Assembly: GCA_035297145.1 (NCBI GenBank) | Contig: DATGZN010000049.1 | Span: 1 to 64,000 of the forward strand | Direction: 5' to 3' | Origin: QHXW01 sp035297145 | GTDB taxonomy: Bacteria; Acidobacteriota; Terriglobia; Bryobacterales; Bryobacteraceae | DNA length: 64,000 bases | Part shown: positions 1 through 8,745 of the stretch, piece after piece | Layout of the letters: every line of letters begins with the position of its first letter | How positions within the stretch are numbered: position 1 is the first letter of the stretch | Notes under the pieces: model-generated | Told to the model about the DNA's origin: nothing | Database searches by the model: none | Seen by the model: the letters and a program-made list of their open reading frames with translations, nothing else | Made by a program: the position numbers and the translations under genes

Positions 1-269
1 AGCATGCGCCCGCCGTAGCGGAGATCCTTTACGAACGTTTCGAGCACGGGTAAGCCGCGCCTCTCACGGTAGGCTTCTTTGGATTGCTCGATGCCGCCGA
101 ACTCGCGCTCGGCGGCATGGCGAGCCTCCTCGGGCGTCATACCGCGGCGGAGGTTGTTCTCCACCGCCATATCGAGATGCGAGCGCAGTTCAACATCGAG
201 CTCGCGCTCCATCCGGCGGTTAGAGAAAAGCCCGCGAACGCGCGAGGCCGCAATGCGGAGCCAGGACAT
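1..269 (-). CDS. ADOP-family ABC transporter permease, N-terminal part (runs off left edge)
   Basis: Reading the complement from 269 gives an open frame of 89 codons that continues past base 1. It starts MSWLRIAASRVRGLFSNRR and contains ELRSHLDMAVENNLRRGM and EEARHAAEREFGG, ending DLRYGGRM. This is the cytoplasmic prefix region of the acidobacterial duplicated orphan permeases (ADOP, MacB-like), which precedes the first membrane helix of an approximately 800-residue two-FtsX-domain permease. A GGAGAG ribosome site lies 4 nt upstream of the ATG and fixes the start. The transmembrane and MacB domains are outside the window, so the assignment rests on the prefix only. Substrate cannot be inferred. 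Confidence 0.8.
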   Translation of the reverse strand, partial: MSWLRIAASRVRGLFSNRRMERELDVELRSHLDMAVENNLRRGMTPEEARHAAEREFGGIEQSKEAYRERRGLPVLETFVKDLRYGGRM

Positions 270-462
270 GGAAGCTCTCCTTTAGAAGAACAACAGGAGC
301 ATACCGCGTTTGCCGGCGTCCGTCAAATCAGGCGGTGTACGTAACCCCTACTGCATTGCGTGTTTTGCCCCACTCCGGCCGAGTCGCGCTCCTAACTGAA
401 TCAAAGCAAACCCGATCCAGTTGGTGGCCACCTTGCATGCGTGGTCAGCGAAGGAGCTCAGT

Positions 463-1329
463 ATGCTGTCTCTCACCAAGATTCTGGTTCCTGTCGATTT
501 CTCGGATCGCTCGGTCGCCGCCGTGCGTTATGCGAGAAACCTTGCTTGCCATTTCCACGGCGAGTTGATCCTGATGCACGTCCTCCCTTCCATCCCCTAC
601 GAAATGGGAGGGTTCGAGTTCGGCGGCGTAGTCATGACCGACGGCTTCCAAGACCGGGTGGCGGAAGCGCGCGCGGAGCTGGATCAGTTCCTCGGAGCCG
701 AGCTGATTGGCCATAAGGTATGCCGAATGGTTCTGGAAGGGGATCCGGCGCGGCAGATAGTGGACTACGCGCACAAATCGGATGTCAACCTGATCGTGAT
801 GCCCACCCGCGGTTACGGTCCGTTCCGCCGGTTCCTGCTGGGATCGGTGACGGCCAAGGTGCTGCACGATGCCGATTGCCCGGTCCTGACCAGCGTACAT
901 ATGGAGGAAGCCGATCTCGAGGCCGTCCGGCCGACCAAGATCGTCTGCGCCCTCGACATGGGCCCGCAAAGCAGCAAAGCATTGACTTGGGCGGATCAGT
1001 TGGCCCAAGGATTTCATGCGGAATTGGTGCTTGTGCACGCCACACCGCTCGGTGAAAGCCATTTCGACGACGCGTTTGATCCCGAATGGCGCACCACGGT
1101 CGAGGGACGCATGCGGGAGAAACTCTCCGAGCTGGCTGCGGGCGTGCACGCGGCCGCGATCATCACCGAGTCCGGTAATCCGGCTGATGTTGTGGCCGAA
1201 ACCGCGGAGCGTTTCGAGGCGAATCTGGTGGTCATCGGCCGCAGCGAAGCGGGTGGGATGTTCGGGCGATTGCGCGCCAACGCGTATGCCATCATCCGGC
1301 AATCGCCTTGCCCCGTTGTCAGTGTGTAG
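463..1329 (+). CDS. Universal stress protein, tandem UspA domains
   Basis: The protein has 288 residues with two UspA folds in tandem. Domain 1 starts TKILVPVDFSDRSVAAV and carries the ATP-binding pattern TRGYGPFRRFLLGSVT near residue 130. Domain 2 starts TKIVCALDMG near residue 158 and ends with VVIGRSEAGGMFGRLRANA, where the usual G-S after the glycine loop is missing, so only the first site looks nucleotide-competent. I start at ATG 463 because AAGGAG sits 7 nt upstream; a longer frame from 421 would add unconserved residues. It is followed on the same strand by an OsmC-like gene and a metal ATPase, which suggests a stress-response operon. Cytoplasmic; role in stress tolerance is by family. 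Confidence 0.9.
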   Translation: MLSLTKILVPVDFSDRSVAAVRYARNLACHFHGELILMHVLPSIPYEMGGFEFGGVVMTDGFQDRVAEARAELDQFLGAELIGHKVCRMVLEGDPARQIVDYAHKSDVNLIVMPTRGYGPFRRFLLGSVTAKVLHDADCPVLTSVHMEEADLEAVRPTKIVCALDMGPQSSKALTWADQLAQGFHAELVLVHATPLGESHFDDAFDPEWRTTVEGRMREKLSELAAGVHAAAIITESGNPADVVAETAERFEANLVVIGRSEAGGMFGRLRANAYAIIRQSPCPVVSV

Positions 1330-1441
1330 CCTGACCCCGGCGAACGCGCTGCCGTCTGCGTGGTTTTCCCCAGGCCTTTATATCCCGGCTTGTGAATGCA
1401 GCTATTTACGAGTTGGCCGCCGGAATGCGTGACTAGGTTTT

Positions 1442-1846
1442 ATGGAAGCCACCATCCGGCATTTGGGCAACCTGAAATTTGAGGCCTTGGCACGCGGGCA
1501 TCGCCTGATTTGCGATCAGCCTGTCGAGAACCAGGGAACCGACCGGGGGATGACACCGCCCGAGTTGCTGCTTGCGTCGTTAGGCACCTGCGCCGGCTAC
1601 TATGCGGCGCAATATCTGCAAACGCGAGGGTTGAGTTCCCAACGGGTGGTGGTTCACGTTTCGGCGGAAAAAGTCACGCAGCCGGCCCGTCTGGCTTCCT
1701 TTGTGATCGAGGTCGAGGCACCGGACGTCGATCCCAAGCATCACGATGCCTTGCTGCGCTCGGTCAAGGCCTGCCTGATCCATAACACCTTGAGCAGCAC
1801 GCCAAACATCGACCTGCACGTTCACACGGCCACCCCGGTCGCCTGA
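1442..1846 (+). CDS. OsmC/Ohr-family redox protein
   Basis: 134 residues, the usual OsmC size. Motifs include PPELLLASLGTCAGYYAAQ with the conserved cysteine at the start of the central helix, and a second conserved region around DALLRSVKACLIHNTL with the partner cysteine of the CxxH-like region. Members reduce organic hydroperoxides or, in the YhfA branch, have unknown thiol chemistry; which applies here cannot be decided from the sequence. The stop codon overlaps the ATG of the downstream P-type ATPase by one base (TGATG), implying translational coupling. The upstream neighbour is a universal stress protein, consistent with an oxidative or metal stress operon. Confidence 0.85.
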   Translation: MEATIRHLGNLKFEALARGHRLICDQPVENQGTDRGMTPPELLLASLGTCAGYYAAQYLQTRGLSSQRVVVHVSAEKVTQPARLASFVIEVEAPDVDPKHHDALLRSVKACLIHNTLSSTPNIDLHVHTATPVA

Positions 1847-3732
1847 TGCCACCGCCGGTTGCGGCAACCGTGACGACAGACCCGCCAGCCGCTCGATCTC
1901 ACTCGTCATATCCGAAAGAAGCGTACATCGCGATACTGGCGGCGGCCTGCATTGCTGTGAGTCTGTTGCTGCGTTTTGGGTGGCATTCGCCGTCGGCCAT
2001 TTGCGCGATTCCTCTTTACATCACGTTGATCGCGGGCGGCGTTCCGCTACTGATCGATCTGGGCGGAAGGCTATTGGCGCGGGAATTCGGCTCAGACCTG
2101 CTGGCGGGCATTTCGGTAATCACAGCCATCCTGCTGGGCCAGTACCTGGTCGGCGCCATCGTGGTGTTGATGCTATCCGGCGGTGCAGCGCTCGAGCACT
2201 ATGCCACCCGCCGCGCCTCCGCGGTGCTTGACGCCCTGGCGCGCCGCATGCCCACCGTCGCACACCGGAAAACCGGCGCGGGCATGACGGACATCGCGCT
2301 CGCCGACATCACGATTGGCGAAAGGCTGGTGGTTCTGCCGCACGAAATCTGTCCGGTGGACGGCACGGTGGTCTCCGGCCACGGCTCCATGGATGAGTCG
2401 TATCTGACCGGCGAGCCGTTTGAAATCTCCAAAACGCCGGGCTCGGAAGTTCTATCCGGTGCGGTGAACGGAGAATCCGCCATCACGATCGTGGCGTCGC
2501 GACTGGCGGTGGATTCGCGTTACGCCAAAATCATGGAGGTGATGCGCGCATCCGAGCAGAACCGCACGCACCTGCGCCGTGTCGGGGACCGCATCGGCGC
2601 TTGGTACACGCCGCTCGCCGTTGGGGTGGCCGCAGCGGGCTGGTTGGTCAGCGGCCATGCAGAGCGCTTCCTCGCGGTCATGGTGATCGCTACGCCGTGC
2701 CCGCTGCTGATTGCCATTCCGGTGGCGGTGATCGGCGGCATTTCCCTCGCGGCGCGTCGCGGCATTGTCATCAAGAACCCGGCGATGCTCGAGCAGATCG
2801 ATACCTGCCGCACCATCATTCTCGATAAAACCGGAACTCTCACCTACGGGCGGCCTTCGCTCACCGACGTTCTCTGCGCACCCGGTTTTGCGATCGAACA
2901 AGTTCTGGGCGCCGCCGCGAGTCTGGAGATCTATTCACGCCATCCGCTGGCGGGGGCGATCGTGCGGGCCGCGCAGGAGCGCGGGTTGCCTCTCGAGTCG
3001 GTGGACCTGGCGAGCGAGAAGCCCGGCGAAGGATTGCGCGGCCTCGTGGGAGGCCGCACCGTCCGGATCACGGGCCGCTCGAAGCTGGCGCAACTCCCGC
3101 TCAATCTGGCACCCGCCGCCGAAGGCCTGGAGTGCCTGGTGTTTCTCGATGATCAGTACGCCGCTGCGCTGCGGTTCCACGACGAGCCGCGCGCCGAGAG
3201 CCATTCATTCGTCCAGCACCTATTGCCGCGGCATCAAGCAACCAAAGTGATTCTGCTCTCCGGCGACCGCGAACACGAAGTGCAATACTTCGCCCGCGCG
3301 CTTGGTATTACCCTAACCCACGCCGGCAAGAGTCCGGAAGACAAAGTGGCAATCGTACGCCAGGAGACGGCGCTAGCCCGAACCCTGTATGTTGGCGACG
3401 GAATCAACGACGCTCCCGCCATGATGACGGCGACGGTCGGAGTGGCGTTCGGCAAAGACAGCGACATTACCGCCGAAGCCGCCGACGCGGTGGTGCTCGA
3501 GCCATCGCTGGCCAAGGTCGATGAGCTGATGCACATCGGGCGGCGCATGCGCACAATTGCGTTGCAAAGCGCCCTGGGCGGCATGGCGCTGAGCCTGATC
3601 GGCATGGCCGCGGCCGCCGCGGGCTATTTGCCGCCGATCGCGGGCGCGGTAGCGCAAGAGGTCATTGATCTGGCAGCGGTGTTGAATGCGGTCCGCGTGG
3701 CACTGCCCGAGCGCGAACTGACCGACTTCTGA
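1846..3732 (+). CDS. Heavy-metal P1B-type ATPase with TPCP membrane motif
   Basis: 628 residues. The actuator loop TGEP is near residue 185, the membrane metal motif ATPCPLLIAIPVAV has its cysteine at residue 285, the phosphorylation site DKTGTLT has Asp327, HPLA marks the nucleotide-binding domain, and GDGINDAPA the hinge. There is no N-terminal heavy-metal-associated (HMA) domain. In the P1B scheme, TPC in the sixth helix differs from the CPC of Cu/Zn pumps and the SPC of Co pumps and is the mark of group P1B-5, for which Ni/Fe export has been reported; the metal here is an inference. It is coupled to the OsmC gene by a one-base stop/start overlap. The downstream gene is convergent 9 bp away. 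Confidence 0.88.
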   Translation: MPPPVAATVTTDPPAARSHSSYPKEAYIAILAAACIAVSLLLRFGWHSPSAICAIPLYITLIAGGVPLLIDLGGRLLAREFGSDLLAGISVITAILLGQYLVGAIVVLMLSGGAALEHYATRRASAVLDALARRMPTVAHRKTGAGMTDIALADITIGERLVVLPHEICPVDGTVVSGHGSMDESYLTGEPFEISKTPGSEVLSGAVNGESAITIVASRLAVDSRYAKIMEVMRASEQNRTHLRRVGDRIGAWYTPLAVGVAAAGWLVSGHAERFLAVMVIATPCPLLIAIPVAVIGGISLAARRGIVIKNPAMLEQIDTCRTIILDKTGTLTYGRPSLTDVLCAPGFAIEQVLGAAASLEIYSRHPLAGAIVRAAQERGLPLESVDLASEKPGEGLRGLVGGRTVRITGRSKLAQLPLNLAPAAEGLECLVFLDDQYAAALRFHDEPRAESHSFVQHLLPRHQATKVILLSGDREHEVQYFARALGITLTHAGKSPEDKVAIVRQETALARTLYVGDGINDAPAMMTATVGVAFGKDSDITAEAADAVVLEPSLAKVDELMHIGRRMRTIALQSALGGMALSLIGMAAAAAGYLPPIAGAVAQEVIDLAAVLNAVRVALPERELTDF

Positions 3733-3741
3733 TCGAAGCGG

Positions 3742-4356
3742 TCAGCGCGGCGCTGTAACTAACGTCACGTTTTTAAACTCGCCGGTCTCATCGAACGATC
3801 CCGGCCCGAGCTTGCCCGGTCCGAGACTCAGATCGACCGCGTGCAGGGCAGGGAGCGCCTGGCCATCCACCAATACATCCACGGTCCCGGCGAGGGCGTC
3901 GTGCGTCAGCTTCACGTGGTGCCAGCGCCCCTTGGCGGAAAACGCGGCCGGGCCGCGCTCCGAGCTGATGCGCACGCGCTCGCCGCCATAGACGTGAAAA
4001 ATTCCGTTATGCACGGGCTCTTTCGCCGCCGTGTCCACGGAGAAATGCGCGTAGTCGAAATGACCTGCGTCGTGGTAAGCAAACGCGATGAGCAGCGACC
4101 GGCCGAGAGGCCGGATATCCGCTTCGAGAGTCACACGGCTGTACTCGGGAAGATCCGCGAGCGCGAACTGAATAGGGCGGCGCGGCCCCGGTAACGGCCC
4201 TCTGTGCTCCAGTAGCCGCAGCACCGGAACGTTATCCTCGGTGTCCACTTTCCAGTCCGCTGCCACTGGAACGCTCCATGGCCGGCCAAAGACATCGAGG
4301 GTGTCTGCGGCGAATGCCGAAGCGGCGCCAAATGCCACGAGAGCCATGCGCTTCAT
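3742..4356 (-). CDS. Secreted concanavalin/LamG-like protein of unknown function
   Basis: 204 residues beginning MKRMALVAFGAASAFAADTL, a signal peptide with a likely cut after AFA. The mature part is beta-rich with RVTLEADIRPLGRSLLIAF, then GRWHHVKLTHDALAGTVDVLVDG and FKNVTLV at the end, the pattern of concanavalin-A-like (LamG, DUF1080-related) beta-sandwich domains that bind or cleave glycans. I chose ATG 4356 because the longer frame adds 71 residues without coding character ahead of a clear signal peptide. It is convergent with the metal ATPase, and its 5' side faces the repeat copy at 4523. No catalytic residue can be named. Confidence 0.7.
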   Translation of the reverse strand: MKRMALVAFGAASAFAADTLDVFGRPWSVPVAADWKVDTEDNVPVLRLLEHRGPLPGPRRPIQFALADLPEYSRVTLEADIRPLGRSLLIAFAYHDAGHFDYAHFSVDTAAKEPVHNGIFHVYGGERVRISSERGPAAFSAKGRWHHVKLTHDALAGTVDVLVDGQALPALHAVDLSLGPGKLGPGSFDETGEFKNVTLVTAPR

Positions 4357-4522
4357 TGCGCCATCATAGCCCAGAACATTGACCAGCATTGCATCCAGAG
4401 TGCTCGTGCTCGCGTGGGACAAGGGGACAGGTAGGCGTGAAGAAATCGGGTCGGCATGTGCTCGGCCCGATCTGCCCCAACGGACCAAATGGGATCGCTT
4501 TATTCGGTAGTGCGTTGATCTT

Positions 4523-4680
4523 GGCGGCGGTCTTTTCACTGGCGGCAGTGTTTCGAATGAACCACCCATTCCTGTAGCGCGGGGCTAACGCGTTGTTTGC
4601 GGGAGAGACCCGCGGGTTTTTCGGCGTGACGAACTCGAAAGGCCGCAGGTACCGCAAACGGCGCGTGTCCCTGCGCTACA
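4523..4680. repeat. Repeat copy 1 with 108-bp palindromic element (4573-4680)
   Basis: About 158 bp is repeated near-identically at 6272-6430. The inner 108 bp begins TGTAGCGC and ends GCGCTACA, an exact 8-bp inverted terminus. Inside it, GTTTGCGG pairs with CCGCAAAC, so the element can form one long hairpin. Similarity also continues downstream into the first codons of both following genes, so this is a duplicated gene leader with the palindrome in it rather than two isolated insertions. Confidence 0.85.
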
Positions 4681-4699
4681 GATCCTCCCATCCCCGCGG

Positions 4700-4705
4700 T
4701 AAACT
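4700..4705 (+). promoter_or_regulatory. Extended -10-like box TAAACT giving a leaderless start
   Basis: GCGGTAAACTCGAATC lies with the last base of the box 7 nt before GTG 4713 and there is no Shine-Dalgarno sequence. The same arrangement, GCGGTACACTCGAATC, precedes the M20 peptidase at 6527. No good -35 box is visible. Inferred to start transcription at or next to the initiation codon. Confidence 0.5.
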
Positions 4706-4712
4706 CGAATCA

Positions 4713-6257
4713 GTGGCGGCCAAGTTGGTTCCCACGGCGGCCGCGCCCGCAGCCTTCGTCATCGACAGCGCCGATCTGTCGCAGTTTCGTCAAGCCGTTC
4801 AGGAAATCGCCAGTGCCGGATACTCGGAAACTCTGGTGCGTGACCGGCTCGGTCTGGCGGACATCGCCGAGCTCCGCTGGAAAGCGCGGCCCGTTTACCA
4901 GGAAGAGCGCCTGACGGAGCGTGATCCGCTCGCTCTAGCCATCGAGCTGTTTTTGCTCCAGGGAGCCATTCCCGCCTGGGAACTCGACGCATTGCTCAGT
5001 GCGCCCAGCCGCGATGTTATCCTCCGCACTGGAATTCTCTCGTTCGACCCGGCCGGACTCGCGCGCGCGAACGCCTCGTTGTTTCCGGTCGGCGATCGCT
5101 TGATCTTCTCGGATCACGCCTGGCACAAACTTCCGCACCCTGGATATCGGACGGTTCCCTCGGACCAGGTGATGTTCGTGGGCAACGACAGCCGCTGGCT
5201 GGCGCGGGCCACCGTGCGCCGGCCCGTCCGCGCCAGCCTCGATCTGTGCACCGGTTCGGGTATCCACGCCCTTCTCGCGGCGGCTCATTCCGAGCATGTC
5301 GTCGCCGTGGACATTAATCCCCGGGCTACCCGCTGCGCCCGCTTCAATGCTCAAGTTTCCGGGGCCACCAACGTCGAGATCATCGTCGGAGATCTGTTCG
5401 AAGCACTCGGCGCGGCCGGACGCTTCGATCTCATTACCGCCAATCCCCCCTTTGTGCCCTCGCCACTTGACGAGTTCAAATTCCGCGACGGTGGCCGTTC
5501 GGGCGAAGCCGTACAGCAGCGCATCGTGGCAGCCCTGCCGCGCTATCTGGCGCCCGGAGGCATCGCGCAAATCGTGACCGAACTCGGTGAGCGTGAAGGC
5601 GAGCCGATCGTGAGACGGGTACGCCAATGGCTGGAGGGCGCTCCGATGGACATTCACATGCTTCGGCTGCGCGTTCTATCCGCGGCGGACTATGCCATCG
5701 GCCACGCCACTGGCGATGGAGATTTTGGCGTCTATCTTGAATCCGTCCGCGCCTGGGCTGACAATCTGCGGGCGCAGGGCTATGCGCGCGTTGTGTCGAT
5801 TCTCATTGCTTTTGAGTGGAGTGACTCCGCGTTCAGCTCGCCCTGGGATCGCGTGGATGTCTCACAGCCGCCAAGGCGCGAGGCCGGCGCCGAAGTGGAA
5901 GCGATATTTTCTCGCGAGCGCATGGCGCGGAACCCGCGCGGTTCGTTGGACGGCCGTTGGGTGTGCCGAGCCGGGCCGGTCGCGGTGTTCGAGTCACAGA
6001 TACTCGGGGAACCTGTCCGCGCGGCCGCGCGTGCCACACTGCTCGGACAAGCGCTGGCGGTGGAGCACCAAATCGATCCACTGGAATGCGAGATCCTTTA
6101 TGGATTGGATAACCCAGTCGCCGTAGCGGGATTGCTCGAAATCGCTCGTGAGGGCGGCATCGGCGAGAGCGCCGTCTTAGCGGCGATCGGCTCGCTCCAG
6201 CGCCGCGGGCTGGTGAATGTGATGGAAGCCGGGCTACCTCCCGCTGCCGGGCGATGA
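4713..6257 (+). CDS. PrmC/HemK-like class I methyltransferase (small-domain MTase)
   Basis: 514 residues. An N-terminal helical part (about 1-150) is followed by a Rossmann methyltransferase with SAM motif I LDLCTGSGIHALLAA near residue 175, acidic VAVDINPRA, and the catalytic-type ITANPPFVPSP (NPPF, the N/DPPY motif typical of amide and nucleobase N-methyltransferases). A roughly 200-residue C-terminal extension follows. PrmC methylates the glutamine of release factors, but this protein is much longer than PrmC, so the substrate is open. Start GTG 4713 is supported by homology of the first codons with the start of the M20 gene at 6527; the longer frame from 4593 runs through the palindromic repeat. 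The next gene is on the same strand. Confidence 0.75.
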   Translation: MAAKLVPTAAAPAAFVIDSADLSQFRQAVQEIASAGYSETLVRDRLGLADIAELRWKARPVYQEERLTERDPLALAIELFLLQGAIPAWELDALLSAPSRDVILRTGILSFDPAGLARANASLFPVGDRLIFSDHAWHKLPHPGYRTVPSDQVMFVGNDSRWLARATVRRPVRASLDLCTGSGIHALLAAAHSEHVVAVDINPRATRCARFNAQVSGATNVEIIVGDLFEALGAAGRFDLITANPPFVPSPLDEFKFRDGGRSGEAVQQRIVAALPRYLAPGGIAQIVTELGEREGEPIVRRVRQWLEGAPMDIHMLRLRVLSAADYAIGHATGDGDFGVYLESVRAWADNLRAQGYARVVSILIAFEWSDSAFSSPWDRVDVSQPPRREAGAEVEAIFSRERMARNPRGSLDGRWVCRAGPVAVFESQILGEPVRAAARATLLGQALAVEHQIDPLECEILYGLDNPVAVAGLLEIAREGGIGESAVLAAIGSLQRRGLVNVMEAGLPPAAGR

Positions 6258-6271
6258 GAATAGCGGATGAC

Positions 6272-6430
6272 GGCGGCGGTCTTGTCACTGGCGACATTGT
6301 TCCGAATGAACCACCCCATTGCTGTAGCGCGGGGCTAACGCGTTGTTTGCGGAAGACCCGCGGCTTTTTTTGGCGTGACGAACCCGAAAGGCCGCAGGTA
6401 CCCGCAAACGGCGCGTGTCCCTGCGCTACA
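6272..6430. repeat. Repeat copy 2 with 108-bp palindromic element (6323-6430)
   Basis: Second copy of the leader repeat at 4523-4680. The inner element has the same TGTAGCGC and GCGCTACA ends and the same length of 108 bp, with small compensating indels in the loop. It sits between the methyltransferase stop and the M20 peptidase start. From 6431 to 6510 I see nothing recognisable. Confidence 0.85.
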
Positions 6431-6513
6431 TCGGTCGAATCGATGTTCCGCGCCGTCGATCAACGCGGAATTAGCGCACCACCCACCAACCGGCTGCCGC
6501 GTCCCCCCTGCGG

Positions 6514-6519
6514 TACACT
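6514..6519 (+). promoter_or_regulatory. -10-like box TACACT giving a leaderless start
   Basis: CGGTACACTC ends 7 nt before ATG 6527; no ribosome binding site is present. It is the counterpart of the box at 4700. Confidence 0.5.
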
Positions 6520-6526
6520 CGAATCG

Positions 6527-7756
6527 ATGGCGGCCAATCTCATGCCCACGGCGGTTCCTGTCGCCGATGTCGCGCAACTGCGCGGCGTGAGGGAGTGTCT
6601 GCAATGGTTCACGCGCGAGAAGCAGTGGATCAACGAAATCCATCTGGAACTGTGCCGCATCCCGGCGCCCACGTTCCTGGAGCAGCCGCGTGCCGAGTGG
6701 ATGGCGGCCCAACTCCGGGGATTCGGATGGAAATCCCAGATTGATCGCGCCGGCAACGTGGTGGCGTTTCTCAGCGAGAAATCGCGCGGACCCTATGCCG
6801 CCATCACGGCGCATCTGGACACGGTTCTTTCCCCCAGAATCAAAGACGACATCTCCATCGGACCGGATGGCGTCTTCCACGGCCCCGGGGTTTCGGATAA
6901 CGGTTCCGGCCTTACGGCGCTGCTGGCTATGGCGCGAGCCATCAAGGCGTCGGCTGAAATCGAGGATCTTCAGGCCGAACCAGTACTGATCGGCAACGTG
7001 GGCGAGGAAGGGGAAGGGAATCTGACGGGCATGCGCTGGCTGTGCAAGTCGGACCTGGCGCGGGAAATACAGACCTTTCTCGTTCTGGATGGCGCTTCGA
7101 CCGAGCACATTACTACGCGCGCCCTGGGCAGCCGGCGTTTCGAGGTGACCATCACCGGCCCCGGCGGCCACAGTTGGAGCGATTACGGCGTGGGCAATCC
7201 TGTACACGCACTGGGCCGTGCCGTGGCGCTGTTTTCCGAGGCCAGGGTGAACGGCTCGCCGCGCTCGTCGTTCAATGTGGGGCTAATCGACGGCGGCACC
7301 AGCATCAACTCTATTCCCTCACTTGCACGCGCGAAGGTCGATATCCGCTCTGAAAGCAACGAGAAGATGGAGGAGCTGGTGGCGCTGTTGAACTCGGCCG
7401 TGGACCGGGCGCAGGAGCAGGAGAACCAGCGGGCCACCGGCGGCAAGGTGACGGCGAAAGTCAAAGAAATTGGCTCCCGCCCCGCCGCGGAACTGGATGA
7501 GCAGACTCCCGTCCTCAGTTACATCCGCGCGGTGGATGCTCATCTGGGTATCCGCTCGCGCCTGGATTGCTCTTCGACAGACGCCAACATTCCCCTGTCG
7601 CTGGGCATTCCGGCGATCTCGATAGGCGCGGGAGGACATGGCGGCGGCGCCCACACCGTCAAGGAGTGGTACAACCCCGAGGGCCGGGACCTCGGGCTCA
7701 AACGCATTTTCCTCACGCTCAGTCTCTTGCTGCGCGGCCCACGAAACCGCGAATGA
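6527..7756 (+). CDS. M20 family metallopeptidase (PepT/CPG2-like)
   Basis: 409 residues. Zinc-site motifs occur in family order: ITAHLDTVL (His, and Asp of the HxD), PGVSDNGSGL (bridging Asp), GNVGEEGEGNL (catalytic and metal Glu pair), and the C-terminal GAGGHGGGAHTVKEWY (last His). The dimerisation lid between about 200 and 310 carries GPGGHSWSDYG. The family removes amino-terminal or C-terminal residues from small peptides or acylated amino acids in the cytoplasm. ATG 6527 is used because the first residues MAANLMPTA match the start of the methyltransferase upstream, VAAKLVPTA, and a -10 box lies just before. The stop overlaps the next gene by ATGA. Confidence 0.88.
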   Translation: MAANLMPTAVPVADVAQLRGVRECLQWFTREKQWINEIHLELCRIPAPTFLEQPRAEWMAAQLRGFGWKSQIDRAGNVVAFLSEKSRGPYAAITAHLDTVLSPRIKDDISIGPDGVFHGPGVSDNGSGLTALLAMARAIKASAEIEDLQAEPVLIGNVGEEGEGNLTGMRWLCKSDLAREIQTFLVLDGASTEHITTRALGSRRFEVTITGPGGHSWSDYGVGNPVHALGRAVALFSEARVNGSPRSSFNVGLIDGGTSINSIPSLARAKVDIRSESNEKMEELVALLNSAVDRAQEQENQRATGGKVTAKVKEIGSRPAAELDEQTPVLSYIRAVDAHLGIRSRLDCSSTDANIPLSLGIPAISIGAGGHGGGAHTVKEWYNPEGRDLGLKRIFLTLSLLLRGPRNRE

Positions 7757-8709
7757 CGCCCGAGGGCGAGGGCATTCTCCTTCCGGACGGAGCGGGCAGC
7801 CAGGCTGCCAGCCGTGCGATGGTCCGGACCTGGCGCGCCGATGCCGCGCTGGCCGGCAATACGGTCATCTGGGGTTCCACGTTCGTTCTGGTGCAGGCGG
7901 CGCTGAAACACATTTCACCCATCCTGTTTCTCACCATCCGCTTCTCCATCGCCACCTTCGCGCTGGCTCTGCTGTTCCGCGGGCGCGCCCGCTTCGTCCC
8001 CACGCGCGGCGGGGTAGTGGCGGGCGGATGCCTGTTCGCTGGCTATCTTTTTCAAACCGTTGGCTTACAGTTCACTACAGCGTCCAAGTCGGCGTTTATC
8101 ACGGGGCTCGCGATTCCATTGGTACCTTTGCTCACATGCCTCGTCTATTTGAGTAGGCCACGGTTTTTCGAGCTGGCCGGCGCGCTCTGCGCCACTGCTG
8201 GCATGGGACTCATGACACTTCAGGGCGGCAACCTGGCCATCGGACGCGGAGATCTGTTGACCTTGTTCTGCGCGGTGGCGTTTGCGGCGCACATTATCGC
8301 GGTGGGGCATTACTCTCGGCGGGTCAGCTTTGAATCGTTGTCGCTCATTCAGTTGGCGGCTGCGGCCGCGCTGGGGTTGGGAACTTTCTGGTGGGTAGAA
8401 ACGCCGGTAGTGGAACTGAAGCCTATTGTGGTGGCGGCATTGGGTCTAACTGGACTGTTGGCCACCGCTCTGGCGTTCACCGTTCAGGCCTGGGCGCAAC
8501 AGCATACCACGCCGACGCGAACGGCTTTGATTTATTCGCTGGAGCCGGTGATTGCCTGGCTCACGTCATTCTGGCTGCTAGGCGAGATCCTTTCCCGGCG
8601 TGCGGTTGCCGGGGCCGGCCTGATACTTTGCGGGATCTTAATCGTGGAACTGAAACGCACTCAATCCGCGCAACATCTATCAAGTGGAGGCGCAAATTCC
8701 GGGGTATAA
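7753..8709 (+). CDS. EamA/DMT-family inner-membrane exporter (10 TM)
   Basis: 318 residues with two EamA repeats: GNTVIWGSTFVLVQAALKH opens the first and the second begins around DLLTLFCAVAFAAHIIAVG. The family signature ALIYSLEPVIAWL is near residue 258. The ten hydrophobic stretches fit a drug/metabolite exporter; the substrate is unknown. The start ATG overlaps the M20 peptidase stop by 4 nt (ATGA), so the two are co-translated. A cytoplasmic peptidase coupled to an exporter may suggest removal of small peptides or amino acids, but that is only inference. Confidence 0.85.
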   Translation: MTPEGEGILLPDGAGSQAASRAMVRTWRADAALAGNTVIWGSTFVLVQAALKHISPILFLTIRFSIATFALALLFRGRARFVPTRGGVVAGGCLFAGYLFQTVGLQFTTASKSAFITGLAIPLVPLLTCLVYLSRPRFFELAGALCATAGMGLMTLQGGNLAIGRGDLLTLFCAVAFAAHIIAVGHYSRRVSFESLSLIQLAAAAALGLGTFWWVETPVVELKPIVVAALGLTGLLATALAFTVQAWAQQHTTPTRTALIYSLEPVIAWLTSFWLLGEILSRRAVAGAGLILCGILIVELKRTQSAQHLSSGGANSGV

Positions 8710-8710
8710 T
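8705..8710 (+). promoter_or_regulatory. Consensus -10 box TATAAT upstream of the HtrA gene
   Basis: GGGTATAATACGGG places a perfect -10 hexamer 35 nt before the ATG of the protease gene and overlaps the stop of the EamA gene. The -35 position (8682-8687, AAGTGG) is poor. GAGGAG at 8730-8735 is the ribosome site. Confidence 0.55.
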
Positions 8711-8745
8711 ACGGGTAATTGCGGTTTCCGAGGAGTTTCCAAGAC

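Noticed and set aside
445..1302. 285-codon minus-strand open frame opposite the universal stress protein
   Set aside because: Shadow of a strongly supported plus-strand gene; no motif and no ribosome site.
4573..4680. Palindromic element as a simple MITE insertion
   Set aside because: No target-site duplication is visible and homology continues on both sides into the gene starts, so plain insertion does not explain both copies.
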